A stretch of DNA of 5,127 bases from an uncultured Oscillospiraceae bacterium (lineage in GTDB: Bacteria > Bacillota_A > Clostridia > Oscillospirales > Oscillospiraceae). This document shows, one piece after another, positions 1-4,852 of the stretch. The first letter of the stretch is position 1, and each line of letters opens with the position of its first letter. Under the pieces are notes generated by a model. That model made no database searches and was not told where the DNA came from. It saw only the letters and a list, made by a program, of their open reading frames with translations. The DNA is taken from the NCBI GenBank assembly GCA_944387745.1, contig CALXGD010000100.1:1-5127 (forward strand), read 5' to 3'. The position numbers and the translations under genes were made by a program.

Positions 1-1189
1 ACATCACATACTTCACGAAGTCCAGGTCGCCGAAGGGCACCCGGGCCTCCAGGGAGTTTGCGGAAATGCACCGGTCTGCCCGGAGCACGTCGTACATGTG
101 CAGCTCGTCGATGCGCTTTTTGCTCTCAGTCTGGAACGCCTCGGCGCTGGGGGCGAAATCTGTGTATTTATAGCCGAAGAGCTCGTCGCTGATCTCCCCG
201 GTCAGCAGCACCCGGATATCCGTTTTCTCATGGATGGCCTTGCAGCACAGGTACATCCCGATGCTGGCCCGAATTGTGGTGATGTCCCAGGTGCCCAGGA
301 CCGCGATGACCTCCGGCAGGGTGGACAGCACCTCGTCCCAGGTCATAGTGACCTCCGTGTGGTCGGCGCCGATAAAGTCCGCCACCTCCCGGGCGTATTT
401 CAGGTCGATGGGGTCTGTATCCATACCGATGGCAAAGGTGCGAATCTTTTTTCCAAGAATTTTGGCGCTGATGGCGCACACCAGGGATGAGTCCAGACCG
501 CCAGAGAGGAGAAAGCCCAGAGGGGCGTCCGCATCCAGCCGCTTGTCCACAGCGGCGATGAGCTTTTCCCGTATGGTGCGGCAAGTCGTCTCCAGATCAT
601 CGGCGGAGTACCGGGAGACGGTGGTCAGATCCGCGTACCGGACGAATTTCCCCTCCGCGTAGTAGTGTCCCGGTGGGAAGGGGCGGATGTCGTCGCACAG
701 CCCCACCAGGTTCTTCGGCTCACTGGCAAAGACGATGGCTCTGTCGGTGTCGTAGCCGTAGTACAGAGGCCGGATGCCGATGGGGTCCCGGGCGGCGATC
801 AGTTCATCTTTCTCCCCGTCGTAGAGGATCAGGGCAAATTCCGCGTCTAGCTTAGAGAACATTTCCACTCCGTACTCCCGGTACAGAGGCAGAAGTAGCT
901 CGCAGTCGCTGCCGCTCTGGAACGTATAGCCCCGTGCCTCCAGCTGCCGCTTCAGTGCCCGGAAGCCGTAGAGCTCGCCGTTGCAGACCACATAGCTCCC
1001 ATCCAACTGAAAGGGCTGCATTCCCGCCTCTGAGAGGCCCATGATGGACAGCCGGTGAAAGCACAGCCAGCCGGACGGCGTCTCCACTATACGGGACATG
1101 TCCGGCCCCCGAGAGCGGGTCCGGTCAAAGAAGGGCAGAAGCTCCTCCTGAGAGAGGGTTTTGCGGGAAAATCCCATGATTGCGCACAT
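1..1189 (-). CDS. asnB: Asparagine synthetase, glutamine-hydrolysing (N-terminal 396 codons, cut by window edge)
   Basis: This enzyme makes asparagine from aspartate, ATP and glutamine in the cytoplasm. I translated it from the reverse strand. The start ATG (1189-1187) is followed at once by Cys2, the nucleophile of class II glutamine amidotransferases once Met is removed. The glutaminase domain (about 1-190) shows MCAIMG at the start, RGPD (27-30), RLSI (46-49), NGE (70-72, glutamine binding) and GSDCE (93-97). The synthetase domain begins about residue 205 and carries the ATP pyrophosphatase loop SGGLDS (229-234), TTIRAS (304-309), GEISDE (331-336), LHMYD (363-367) and EARVPF (381-386). These line up well with Escherichia coli AsnB. 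The family is usually a little over 500 residues, so about the last quarter lies beyond position 1. A GGAGGT ribosome binding site sits 7 bases upstream of the start. Expression is governed by the T-box leader immediately upstream. One oddity is that the usual SGEGSDE motif reads TGEISDE here. Confidence 0.96.
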   Translation of the reverse strand, partial: MCAIMGFSRKTLSQEELLPFFDRTRSRGPDMSRIVETPSGWLCFHRLSIMGLSEAGMQPFQLDGSYVVCNGELYGFRALKRQLEARGYTFQSGSDCELLLPLYREYGVEMFSKLDAEFALILYDGEKDELIAARDPIGIRPLYYGYDTDRAIVFASEPKNLVGLCDDIRPFPPGHYYAEGKFVRYADLTTVSRYSADDLETTCRTIREKLIAAVDKRLDADAPLGFLLSGGLDSSLVCAISAKILGKKIRTFAIGMDTDPIDLKYAREVADFIGADHTEVTMTWDEVLSTLPEVIAVLGTWDITTIRASIGMYLCCKAIHEKTDIRVLLTGEISDELFGYKYTDFAPSAEAFQTESKKRIDELHMYDVLRADRCISANSLEARVPFGDLDFVKYVM

Positions 1190-1196
1190 AAATAGC

Positions 1197-1202
1197 ACCT
1201 CC
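1197..1202 (-). promoter_or_regulatory. Ribosome binding site of asnB
   Basis: The reverse strand reads GGAGGT, 7 bases before the ATG at 1189. It lies only a few bases beyond the T-box terminator hairpin, so antitermination is needed for transcription to reach it. It fixes the asnB start at the methionine that precedes the catalytic cysteine. Confidence 0.85.
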
Positions 1203-1254
1203 AAAATGAAAATCGCAGCTATTTGTCCTGATTTCCAGGACGAATAGCTGCGAT
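1203..1254 (-). terminator. T-box regulatory terminator upstream of asnB
   Basis: The arms 1254-1236 and 1230-1212 form a 19-position stem with a single C-A mismatch and a 5-base loop. It is followed on the reverse strand by TTTCATTTT. This is a Rho-independent terminator within the leader. Its 5' arm overlaps the antiterminator, as expected for a T-box acting on transcription. Confidence 0.93.
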
Positions 1255-1268
1255 CCGCGGTGCCACCT
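1255..1268 (-). promoter_or_regulatory. T-box sequence / antiterminator 5' half
   Basis: The reverse strand reads AGGTGGCACCGCGG, a close match to the conserved AGGGTGGNACCGCG. CAGG (1269-1266) can pair with CCTG (1239-1236) to close the antiterminator. The latter bases otherwise sit in the 5' arm of the terminator hairpin, so the two folds exclude each other. The variable bulge base is C, which complements a G discriminator. Confidence 0.93.
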
Positions 1269-1384
1269 GATTTGCCCCCAGAAGGGGGCCCCTTTGAAAG
1301 GCTCTAATAAGCCCCTGTGATGTAACGGTCACAACCCGTCTCACCTACTGACGATTTCTCGCGTTCAGATCGCGGCTCAGAAGT

Positions 1385-1387
1385 GTT
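1385..1387 (-). promoter_or_regulatory. T-box specifier codon AAC (Asn)
   Basis: The reverse strand reads GAAGAACACTTCTG here. The AAC lies directly between the CTGCG arm of the distal Stem I helix and the TTCT arm of the basal helix (which pairs with AGAA near 1464-1461). It is followed by the purine usually found after specifier codons. AAC is decoded by tRNA-Asn. Confidence 0.85.
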
Positions 1388-1477
1388 CTTCACGCAGTCT
1401 CTTTGGTACAGGGTTCTCACTGTCCCCCGCTCACTGTCCCGGAACTTCTGCGGTACTTTTCTCCATCAAGGCCTTTG

Positions 1478-1494
1478 ATAATTTTTAAAATTAT
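1478..1494. repeat. 17-base perfect AT palindrome at the asnB transcription start
   Basis: ATAATTTTTAAAATTAT is a perfect inverted repeat of 8-base arms around one central base. It covers roughly the first 17 bases of the predicted asnB transcript. It could be a repressor site overlapping the start, or a small 5' RNA hairpin. It could also be chance in an AT-rich stretch. Confidence 0.5.
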
Positions 1495-1501
1495 GTGCAA
1501 G

Positions 1502-1530
1502 AGTTTACCACCGGACAAGACAGATGTCAA
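1502..1530 (-). promoter_or_regulatory. Promoter of the asnB T-box transcript
   Basis: On the reverse strand there is a perfect -35 box TTGACA (1530-1525). After a 17-base spacer comes the -10 box TAAACT (1507-1502, 4 of 6 consensus bases). Transcription should begin near 1495, about 20 bases before Stem I. The position, just upstream of a complete T-box leader, supports it. It looks like a vegetative sigma-A promoter. Confidence 0.8.
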
Positions 1531-1543
1531 TGGCAAAATTTCT

Positions 1544-1555
1544 AAAGTTAACTTT
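1544..1555. repeat. 12-base perfect palindrome upstream of the asnB promoter
   Basis: AAAGTTAACTTT is perfectly self-complementary. It lies 13 bases upstream of the asnB -35 box and 11 bases before the ATG of the plus-strand small ORF at 1567. It is thus between two divergent potential units, a usual place for an operator. No regulator can be named. Confidence 0.4.
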
Positions 1556-1566
1556 GTAAGTGCACC

Positions 1567-1695
1567 ATGAATAACCGCATAATCACCAATAAGATCCAAA
1601 AATATCGGGATCTGATGGAGCGTGTCAACCGGGTCTATTTGTCACCGCGCCCCAGCAAGGGTGCGGGCGACAATTTCTTCAAGCCGATCTCCTAA
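1567..1695 (+). CDS. Hypothetical small protein, 42 residues (or C-terminal gene remnant)
   Basis: This reading frame runs from an ATG at 1567 to TAA at 1693-1695, followed by a second in-frame TAA. It encodes a basic peptide starting MNNRIITNKIQKYRDL and ending DNFFKPIS. I do not recognise it. Base composition by codon position, counted by hand, is about 43, 36 and 71 percent GC for positions 1, 2 and 3. That is the order expected of a real gene in a GC-rich Clostridium-like genome. Against it, no clear ribosome binding site precedes the ATG, an in-frame TAA lies 18 bases upstream, and the peptide has no evident domain or signal. It is divergent from asnB and starts about 70 bases from the asnB transcription start. 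It could be a genuine small gene, the remnant tail of a lost gene, or chance. Confidence 0.28.
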   Translation: MNNRIITNKIQKYRDLMERVNRVYLSPRPSKGAGDNFFKPIS

Positions 1696-2049
1696 TAATC
1701 AGCTCATTACCGTTCTCTTTGCTTTTCTGCGTGACAATAAAGCCAACGGACAGACCAGACACACCAATAACGACCAAACACTGATGCTGCGCCACTGCCC
1801 CATCTCAGGACAGTTTGGAGGAAAGCCGCCAGAAAGTATTTTTCGCCCCCACGAAATAGCGCCGGCGATGCCAGCAAAGCAGGAAAGTCATCTTCCATTC
1901 TATAGATGCTCATAATGAGTATTATCCTTGAGAAAATATCGAAAGGCTCTCTCTGTCACCGGCAGAGCGAACTTTGCTTTTGCATATATTCAACAATAGT
2001 TTTCAATTTTCTTGAAATCACCGCTTATCTTAAAAAATTTAGACTCTTT

Positions 2050-2209
2050 GGAGGCAACTGAGCCGCATTCTGGGCTGACCCTCCGCCGGGAAACTGCACG
2101 GAGAACGTCGAGCGCTCCGTCTTTACACCCGGAGTTTTGCTTTTTCTGCCGGCGTCCCCTTCTCCGGGACACGGGATCATTCAAGGAAGCAAAAGCTCTG
2201 TCCCGGCAG
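2050..2209. repeat. GC-rich block with several, partly exclusive, inverted repeats
   Basis: Four pairings are visible by eye, with a local arm inside the first. GGAGG (2050-2054) pairs with CCTCC (2080-2084), with AGCC/GGCT (2061-2064 and 2073-2076) inside. ACGGAG (2098-2103) pairs with CTCCGT (2115-2120). CCCGGAG (2128-2134) pairs with CTCCGGG (2162-2168). CCGGGACA (2164-2171) pairs with TGTCCCGG (2199-2206). A further pair, CTGCCGG (2146-2152) with CCGGCAG (2203-2209), competes with the last. It lies upstream of the pgi promoter, so it would be transcribed only from an unseen promoter. It matches no RNA family I recognise. Confidence 0.4.
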
Positions 2210-2246
2210 GGAATACGGCGTTGAACGGTCAAACTCCGCGCCTTGG

Positions 2247-2269
2247 CCTCGCAGCGTAAAACTGCGGGG
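2247..2269. repeat. Hairpin upstream of the pgi promoter
   Basis: CCTCGCAG (2247-2254) and CTGCGGGG (2262-2269) pair over 8 positions with one G-T, around a 7-base loop. AT-rich sequence with a run of six T follows at 2284-2289. It could be a weak terminator closing transcription from the left before pgi, but the T run is too far from the stem for a standard one. Confidence 0.3.
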
Positions 2270-2299
2270 AAATTTGAGGAAAATTTTTTCCATTTTCGG

Positions 2300-2327
2300 T
2301 GGAAAACTTCAAGGTTTATGCTATACT
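2300..2327 (+). promoter_or_regulatory. Promoter of pgi (extended -10)
   Basis: TATACT (2322-2327) is preceded by TGC (2319-2321), giving the extended -10 form TGnTATACT. A weak -35, TGGAAA (2300-2305, 4 of 6 bases), lies 16 bases upstream. Transcription should begin near 2334, giving a leader of about 30 bases that ends in the pgi ribosome binding site. Confidence 0.72.
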
Positions 2328-2347
2328 ATAGACATCATTTGCGGATC

Positions 2348-2355
2348 AAAGGAGG
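2348..2355 (+). promoter_or_regulatory. Ribosome binding site deciding the pgi start
   Basis: AAAGGAGG lies 8 bases before the ATG at 2364. The same frame is open back to an ATG at 2274. That start would lie upstream of the promoter's -10 box, has no comparable ribosome binding site, and would add 30 residues unlike the family. The start at 2364 is therefore preferred. Confidence 0.88.
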
Positions 2356-2363
2356 CTTTTCTT

Positions 2364-3689
2364 ATGCTGACTCTGGATTTATCAAAATTGAACGGATTTC
2401 TCTCCCAGGAGGATCTCTCCTCCCGCCGGGAAGCCCTGGCGCAGGCAGATGACATGCTGAAAAAACATAGCGGACTTGGAGGAGAATTTACCGGCTGGGT
2501 AACTCTGCCCCGGGACTATGATAAGGAGGAGTTTGCCCGCATCCAGGCGGCTGCCACGCGGATCCAACAGCAGTCCCAGGTGCTGGTGGTCATCGGTATT
2601 GGCGGCTCCTATCTGGGAGCCCGGGCGGTGATTGAGCTGCTGGGCTCCCCCAATTACAACCTGAAGAAGAAGGACACCCCCGACATCCTCTTCGCTGGAA
2701 ACGGCCTGTCCACCGATGCGCTGCTGGAGACCATTGCCCTTATCGGCGACCGGGACTTCTCGGTGAACGTGATCTCCAAGTCGGGCACCACCACCGAACC
2801 GGCCGTGGCCTTCCGCATTTTTAAGCAGATGCTGGAGGAAAAATACGGCAAGGAGGAGGCCAGAAAACGCATCTACGCCACCACGGACAAGGCGCGGGGC
2901 GCGCTGAAGGGGCTGGCGGACAAAGAGGGCTACGAGGAGTTCGTGGTGCCTGACGAGGTGGGCGGCCGCTACTCCGTCCTCACCGCCGTGGGCCTACTGC
3001 CCATCGCCGTGGCCGGCATCGACATCCAGGCCTTGATGGACGGCGCCGCTCAGGCCATGGAGGCTCTGGCTGTCCCAGGTCTGGACAACCCCGCCTGGCA
3101 GTACGCCGCCGCCCGCCACGTTTTGTATGAGAAGGGCAAGAAGGTGGAGCTGCTGGCCTGCTACGAGCCCTGCTTCCGGTTCTTTGCTGAGTGGTGGAAG
3201 CAGCTCTACGGCGAGAGCGAGGGCAAGGAGGGCAAGGGCCTCTTTCCCGCCAGCGTGGAGTACACTGCCGACCTGCACTCCATGGGCCAGTATATTCAGG
3301 AGGGAGAGCGTCTCATGTTTGAGACGGTGGTCCAATTTGCCCCCAAGGGAGAATTTATCATCCCCAACGACCCGGAGAATGTGGACGGCCTGAACTTCCT
3401 GTCTGGCAGTCAGCTGTCCTTCGTAGCGGAGCAGGCCATGCGGGCGGTGATCCTGGCCCACGTGGACGGCGGCGTGCCCAATGTGCGCATCCAGATGCCT
3501 GCCCTCAGCGAGAGCACCGCGGGCTACTTGATCTACTTCTTCGAGTACGTCTGCGGCCTGTCCGGCTATCTGCTGAAGGTGAACCCCTTCAACCAGCCCG
3601 GTGTAGAGGCATACAAGAACAACATGTACGCCCTCCTGGGCAAACCAGGATATGAGGCTCAGAAGGCGGAGCTGGAGAAGCGGCTGTAA
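2364..3689 (+). CDS. pgi: Glucose-6-phosphate isomerase
   Basis: This cytoplasmic enzyme interconverts glucose 6-phosphate and fructose 6-phosphate, linking glycolysis, gluconeogenesis and sugar-phosphate supply for the cell envelope. The product is 441 residues, close to the roughly 450 of Bacillus-type Pgi and much shorter than the roughly 550 of the Escherichia coli and animal type. Visible motifs include GIGGSYLGA (78-86) and the phosphate-binding SKSGTTTEP (138-146). The first family signature, [13 protein letters not shown], lies at 198-210. The catalytic glutamate region is YGESEG (282-287), with a histidine in DLHSMGQY (303-310). The second family signature spans 401-418 and ends in the active-site lysine K418. 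All expected residues are present. It is a single-gene unit with its own promoter and a strong hairpin terminator 5 bases after the stop. Codon use is strongly G/C-ending, as in the neighbouring genes. Confidence 0.98.
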   Translation: MLTLDLSKLNGFLSQEDLSSRREALAQADDMLKKHSGLGGEFTGWVTLPRDYDKEEFARIQAAATRIQQQSQVLVVIGIGGSYLGARAVIELLGSPNYNLKKKDTPDILFAGNGLSTDALLETIALIGDRDFSVNVISKSGTTTEPAVAFRIFKQMLEEKYGKEEARKRIYATTDKARGALKGLADKEGYEEFVVPDEVGGRYSVLTAVGLLPIAVAGIDIQALMDGAAQAMEALAVPGLDNPAWQYAAARHVLYEKGKKVELLACYEPCFRFFAEWWKQLYGESEGKEGKGLFPASVEYTADLHSMGQYIQEGERLMFETVVQFAPKGEFIIPNDPENVDGLNFLSGSQLSFVAEQAMRAVILAHVDGGVPNVRIQMPALSESTAGYLIYFFEYVCGLSGYLLKVNPFNQPGVEAYKNNMYALLGKPGYEAQKAELEKRL

Positions 3690-3694
3690 AAACG

Positions 3695-3726
3695 AAAGAG
3701 GGGACGGCGAAAGCCGTCCCCTCTTT
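3695..3726. terminator. Bidirectional intrinsic terminator between pgi and the acyltransferase gene
   Basis: The arms 3695-3708 and 3713-3726 form a perfect 14-bp stem capped by a GAAA tetraloop. On the plus strand the stem ends in CTCTTT, then GATT. On the minus strand the stem is followed by CGTTTTTA. It sits between the stops of two convergent genes (3689 and 3739), so one hairpin can end both transcripts. Confidence 0.92.
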
Positions 3727-3738
3727 GATTGAACTTGG

Positions 3739-4767
3739 TCAAGCTGTGGATACTGCCCGCTGACGCCGCAGCCGAAGGACCTCTACGCCCTTGTGGAGCA
3801 ACACACCCAGAGCGATGTTGACAATGTAGGAGAACAGGTAATACAGCCGGTTACTGGGGCCGAAGGACACAAACTGTCGCAGCAGAGCTACCTGGGAGAA
3901 TACACTCACATTGAGCAGGTAGATCTCCAAACTGTTCTCACCAATGAGCCGCAGCAGCTTCCACAGGGGCCCCAGAGGTAGATGCCGAAACAGGGCGCAT
4001 AGCACGAAACACATGGGGACGGTGGAGAACAAGAACAGGTGGACCAGGGGATAGATGAACAGGTGGTCCTCCCCGGTGAGGTGGAGGGTGGCCCACAGGT
4101 AGGCCGCCCCCAGCCCGGTCCAGATCAGCCAAAACAGGCCGTCCTTCCAGCTGAACCGGCGCTCCTCAAAAATAAAGATGCCGAATACCATGCCCAGAAT
4201 GAAGAGGGGAATCCGATAGAAAATATCCAGATAGTAGTAATATCCCTCCCGGGTGAGGAGCTGGCACAGTGCCAGACCGGCCAGCATGGCCGCGCCCGCC
4301 GCCGGAATCAGGCGGCCTCGCTCGTGCTGACGCCGCAGCCAGCGGAGCACCGGCGGGGTGATGATGTAAAAGAGCATGGCGCCGCAGATGTACCAGTTGA
4401 AGGCCCCGGGACACCGGACCCAGTAGTAGAGCAGGGTCCCGTTCCAGAACAGGGCGCTCCAGGGGACATCCTGGGTCAGAATGAGAAAGAGGGTGTAGGG
4501 GACCATTACCACAAAGTAGGCGGGGAGGATGCGGTCCGCCCGGCGGCGTAAAAAGGCGCCGTACTCCTGCTCCCGGCGGAGGAGGGACATAGTCAGCCCC
4601 ATGGAGGACAGGAGGATGAAGATATCCACGCCGCCGAAGCCCGCGCCCCGCACCCAGTTGAACAGGGAGTTCCCCAGATCCAGGTCGAAGGAGTGAAACA
4701 GCATCACCCAGAGCATAGCCGCCCCCATCAGCTCGGAGCGGTATTGACTGAATTGTTTGTAGCGCAT
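3739..4767 (-). CDS. Acyltransferase family 3 membrane protein (O-acetyltransferase-like)
   Basis: Proteins of this family (Pfam Acyl_transf_3, OafA type) move acyl groups, often acetyl, onto extracytoplasmic polysaccharides, peptidoglycan or small molecules. The product is 342 residues and strongly hydrophobic, with about ten likely membrane segments, for example near 14-30, 45-62, 82-98, 127-140, 156-170, 183-200, 211-228, 238-260, 280-296 and 308-325. Family features visible are R10, E12 and H25 in the first segment (the R..E...H pattern), GGVDIFILLSS (45-55) in place of the common G.DlFFvlSG, and RRRADRILPAY (74-84), the conserved basic loop with RI.P. There is no extra periplasmic SGNH domain. 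The substrate cannot be told from sequence. I chose the ATG at 4767 because GGGAGG lies 6 bases upstream. The frame is open to 4839, but that part overlaps the terminator of the upstream gene. No good promoter of its own is seen, so it may rely on readthrough from pnp or on an unusual promoter. Confidence 0.88.
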   Translation of the reverse strand: MRYKQFSQYRSELMGAAMLWVMLFHSFDLDLGNSLFNWVRGAGFGGVDIFILLSSMGLTMSLLRREQEYGAFLRRRADRILPAYFVVMVPYTLFLILTQDVPWSALFWNGTLLYYWVRCPGAFNWYICGAMLFYIITPPVLRWLRRQHERGRLIPAAGAAMLAGLALCQLLTREGYYYYLDIFYRIPLFILGMVFGIFIFEERRFSWKDGLFWLIWTGLGAAYLWATLHLTGEDHLFIYPLVHLFLFSTVPMCFVLCALFRHLPLGPLWKLLRLIGENSLEIYLLNVSVFSQVALLRQFVSFGPSNRLYYLFSYIVNIALGVLLHKGVEVLRLRRQRAVSTA

Positions 4768-4773
4768 AAACAG

Positions 4774-4779
4774 CCTCCC
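4774..4779 (-). promoter_or_regulatory. Ribosome binding site deciding the acyltransferase start
   Basis: GGGAGG on the reverse strand, 6 bases before the ATG at 4767. It selects this methionine over the open extension to 4839, whose first codons are the bases of a terminator hairpin. Confidence 0.85.
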
Positions 4780-4806
4780 AACGGTATAAGGGATGGAAAA
4801 CAAAAC

Positions 4807-4837
4807 GGGACAGCCGGCAGAGAACGCCGGCTGTCCC
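4807..4837 (-). terminator. Intrinsic terminator after pnp
   Basis: The arms 4837-4826 and 4818-4807 form a perfect 12-bp GC-rich stem with a 7-base loop. It is followed on the reverse strand by GTTTTGTTTT. It begins 15 bases after the pnp stop codon and about 40 bases before the acyltransferase start, separating the two same-strand genes. Confidence 0.9.
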
Positions 4838-4852
4838 ACATTTGACAGAGGG

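Larger units (their letters stand above)
1203..1495 (-). promoter_or_regulatory. T-box leader (tRNA-Asn responsive transcription antitermination riboswitch) of asnB
   Basis: The leader binds uncharged tRNA and then lets transcription continue into asnB. Reading the reverse strand, Stem I begins near 1475 with a kink-turn-like GATGGA, then an AGTA element (about 1458-1455). Its apical part has the AGTGAG and GTGAGAACC elements usual in long T-box Stem I arms. The helix CGCAG (1453-1449) / CTGCG (1397-1393) closes above the specifier loop. The loop's 3' side contains AAC (1387-1385) followed by A, which is an asparagine codon. A Stem II-like AGTAGGTGAGACGGG stretch follows around 1355-1338. A Stem III hairpin GCCCCC/GGGGGC (1289-1284 with 1279-1274) comes next. 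The T-box sequence AGGTGGCACCGCGG lies at 1268-1255. Its UGGC bulge would pair with a tRNA ending GCCA, matching tRNA-Asn, whose discriminator base is G. The match of both specifier and bulge to Asn fits the downstream enzyme. Fold details are from eye, not computed. Confidence 0.95.
1560..2300. other. Long intergenic region between asnB and pgi without a confident gene
   Basis: About 740 bases separate the divergent asnB and pgi promoters. The first part (1560-1695) holds the small ORF described separately. The part from 1679 to 1891 reads, on the reverse strand, as short hydrophobic stretches interrupted by stops and frame changes, which suggests decayed coding sequence. The part from about 1910 to 2045 is AT-rich and has the small inverted repeats CTCATAATGAG (1909-1919) and TTTCAA/TTGAAA (2001-2006 with 2012-2017). 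The part from 2050 to 2270 is GC-rich and dense in inverted repeats. Other open frames of 60-97 codons here lack ribosome binding sites and recognisable sequence, and I do not treat them as genes. Confidence 0.6.

Noticed and set aside
98..490. Open frames of 118-142 codons within 98-662
   Set aside because: They are other-frame shadows of asnB, whose true frame on the minus strand runs open to the window edge with all family motifs.
1417..1599. 60-codon minus-strand open frame over the asnB promoter and Stem I
   Set aside because: It runs across the promoter and the structured T-box leader, begins with TTG without a ribosome binding site, and its upper part is exactly codon-aligned antisense to the plus-strand small ORF.
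1622..1915. 97-codon plus-strand open frame starting with GTG
   Set aside because: No ribosome binding site, low-complexity basic/Ser-rich composition, no recognisable domain, and overlap in another frame with the small ORF at 1567-1695.
1950..1980. Terminator-like hairpin CTCTGTC/GGCAGAG near 1951-1967 followed by T-rich sequence
   Set aside because: The loop is only three bases, the stem includes a wobble pair, and the T run is interrupted and several bases away; there is no convincing upstream gene for it to end.
1990..2232. Opposed 70- and 80-codon open frames between 1990 and 2232
   Set aside because: Arg/Ser-rich translations typical of noncoding GC-rich DNA, no ribosome binding sites, and the block is better explained by its inverted repeats.
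2032..2289. Miniature transposable element bounded by AAAAAATTT and AAATTTTTT
   Set aside because: The ends match for only 9 AT-rich bases and I see no flanking target duplication. Kept only as a hypothesis within the inverted-repeat finding.
2274..2363. 30-residue N-terminal extension of pgi starting at an upstream ATG
   Set aside because: It would begin upstream of the predicted pgi promoter, lacks a ribosome binding site, and the added residues do not resemble Pgi. AAAGGAGG correctly spaced before 2364 decides the start.
2994..3461. 155-codon open frame antisense to pgi
   Set aside because: A shadow of the strongly G/C-ending codon use of pgi, which is a complete and conserved gene on the other strand.
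4039..4551. 170-codon open frame antisense to the acyltransferase gene
   Set aside because: Composition typical of an antisense shadow of a hydrophobic protein gene; no ribosome binding site or domain.
4768..4839. 24-residue N-terminal extension of the acyltransferase
   Set aside because: Its codons are the bases of the pnp terminator hairpin, and a good GGGAGG site serves the internal ATG at 4767.
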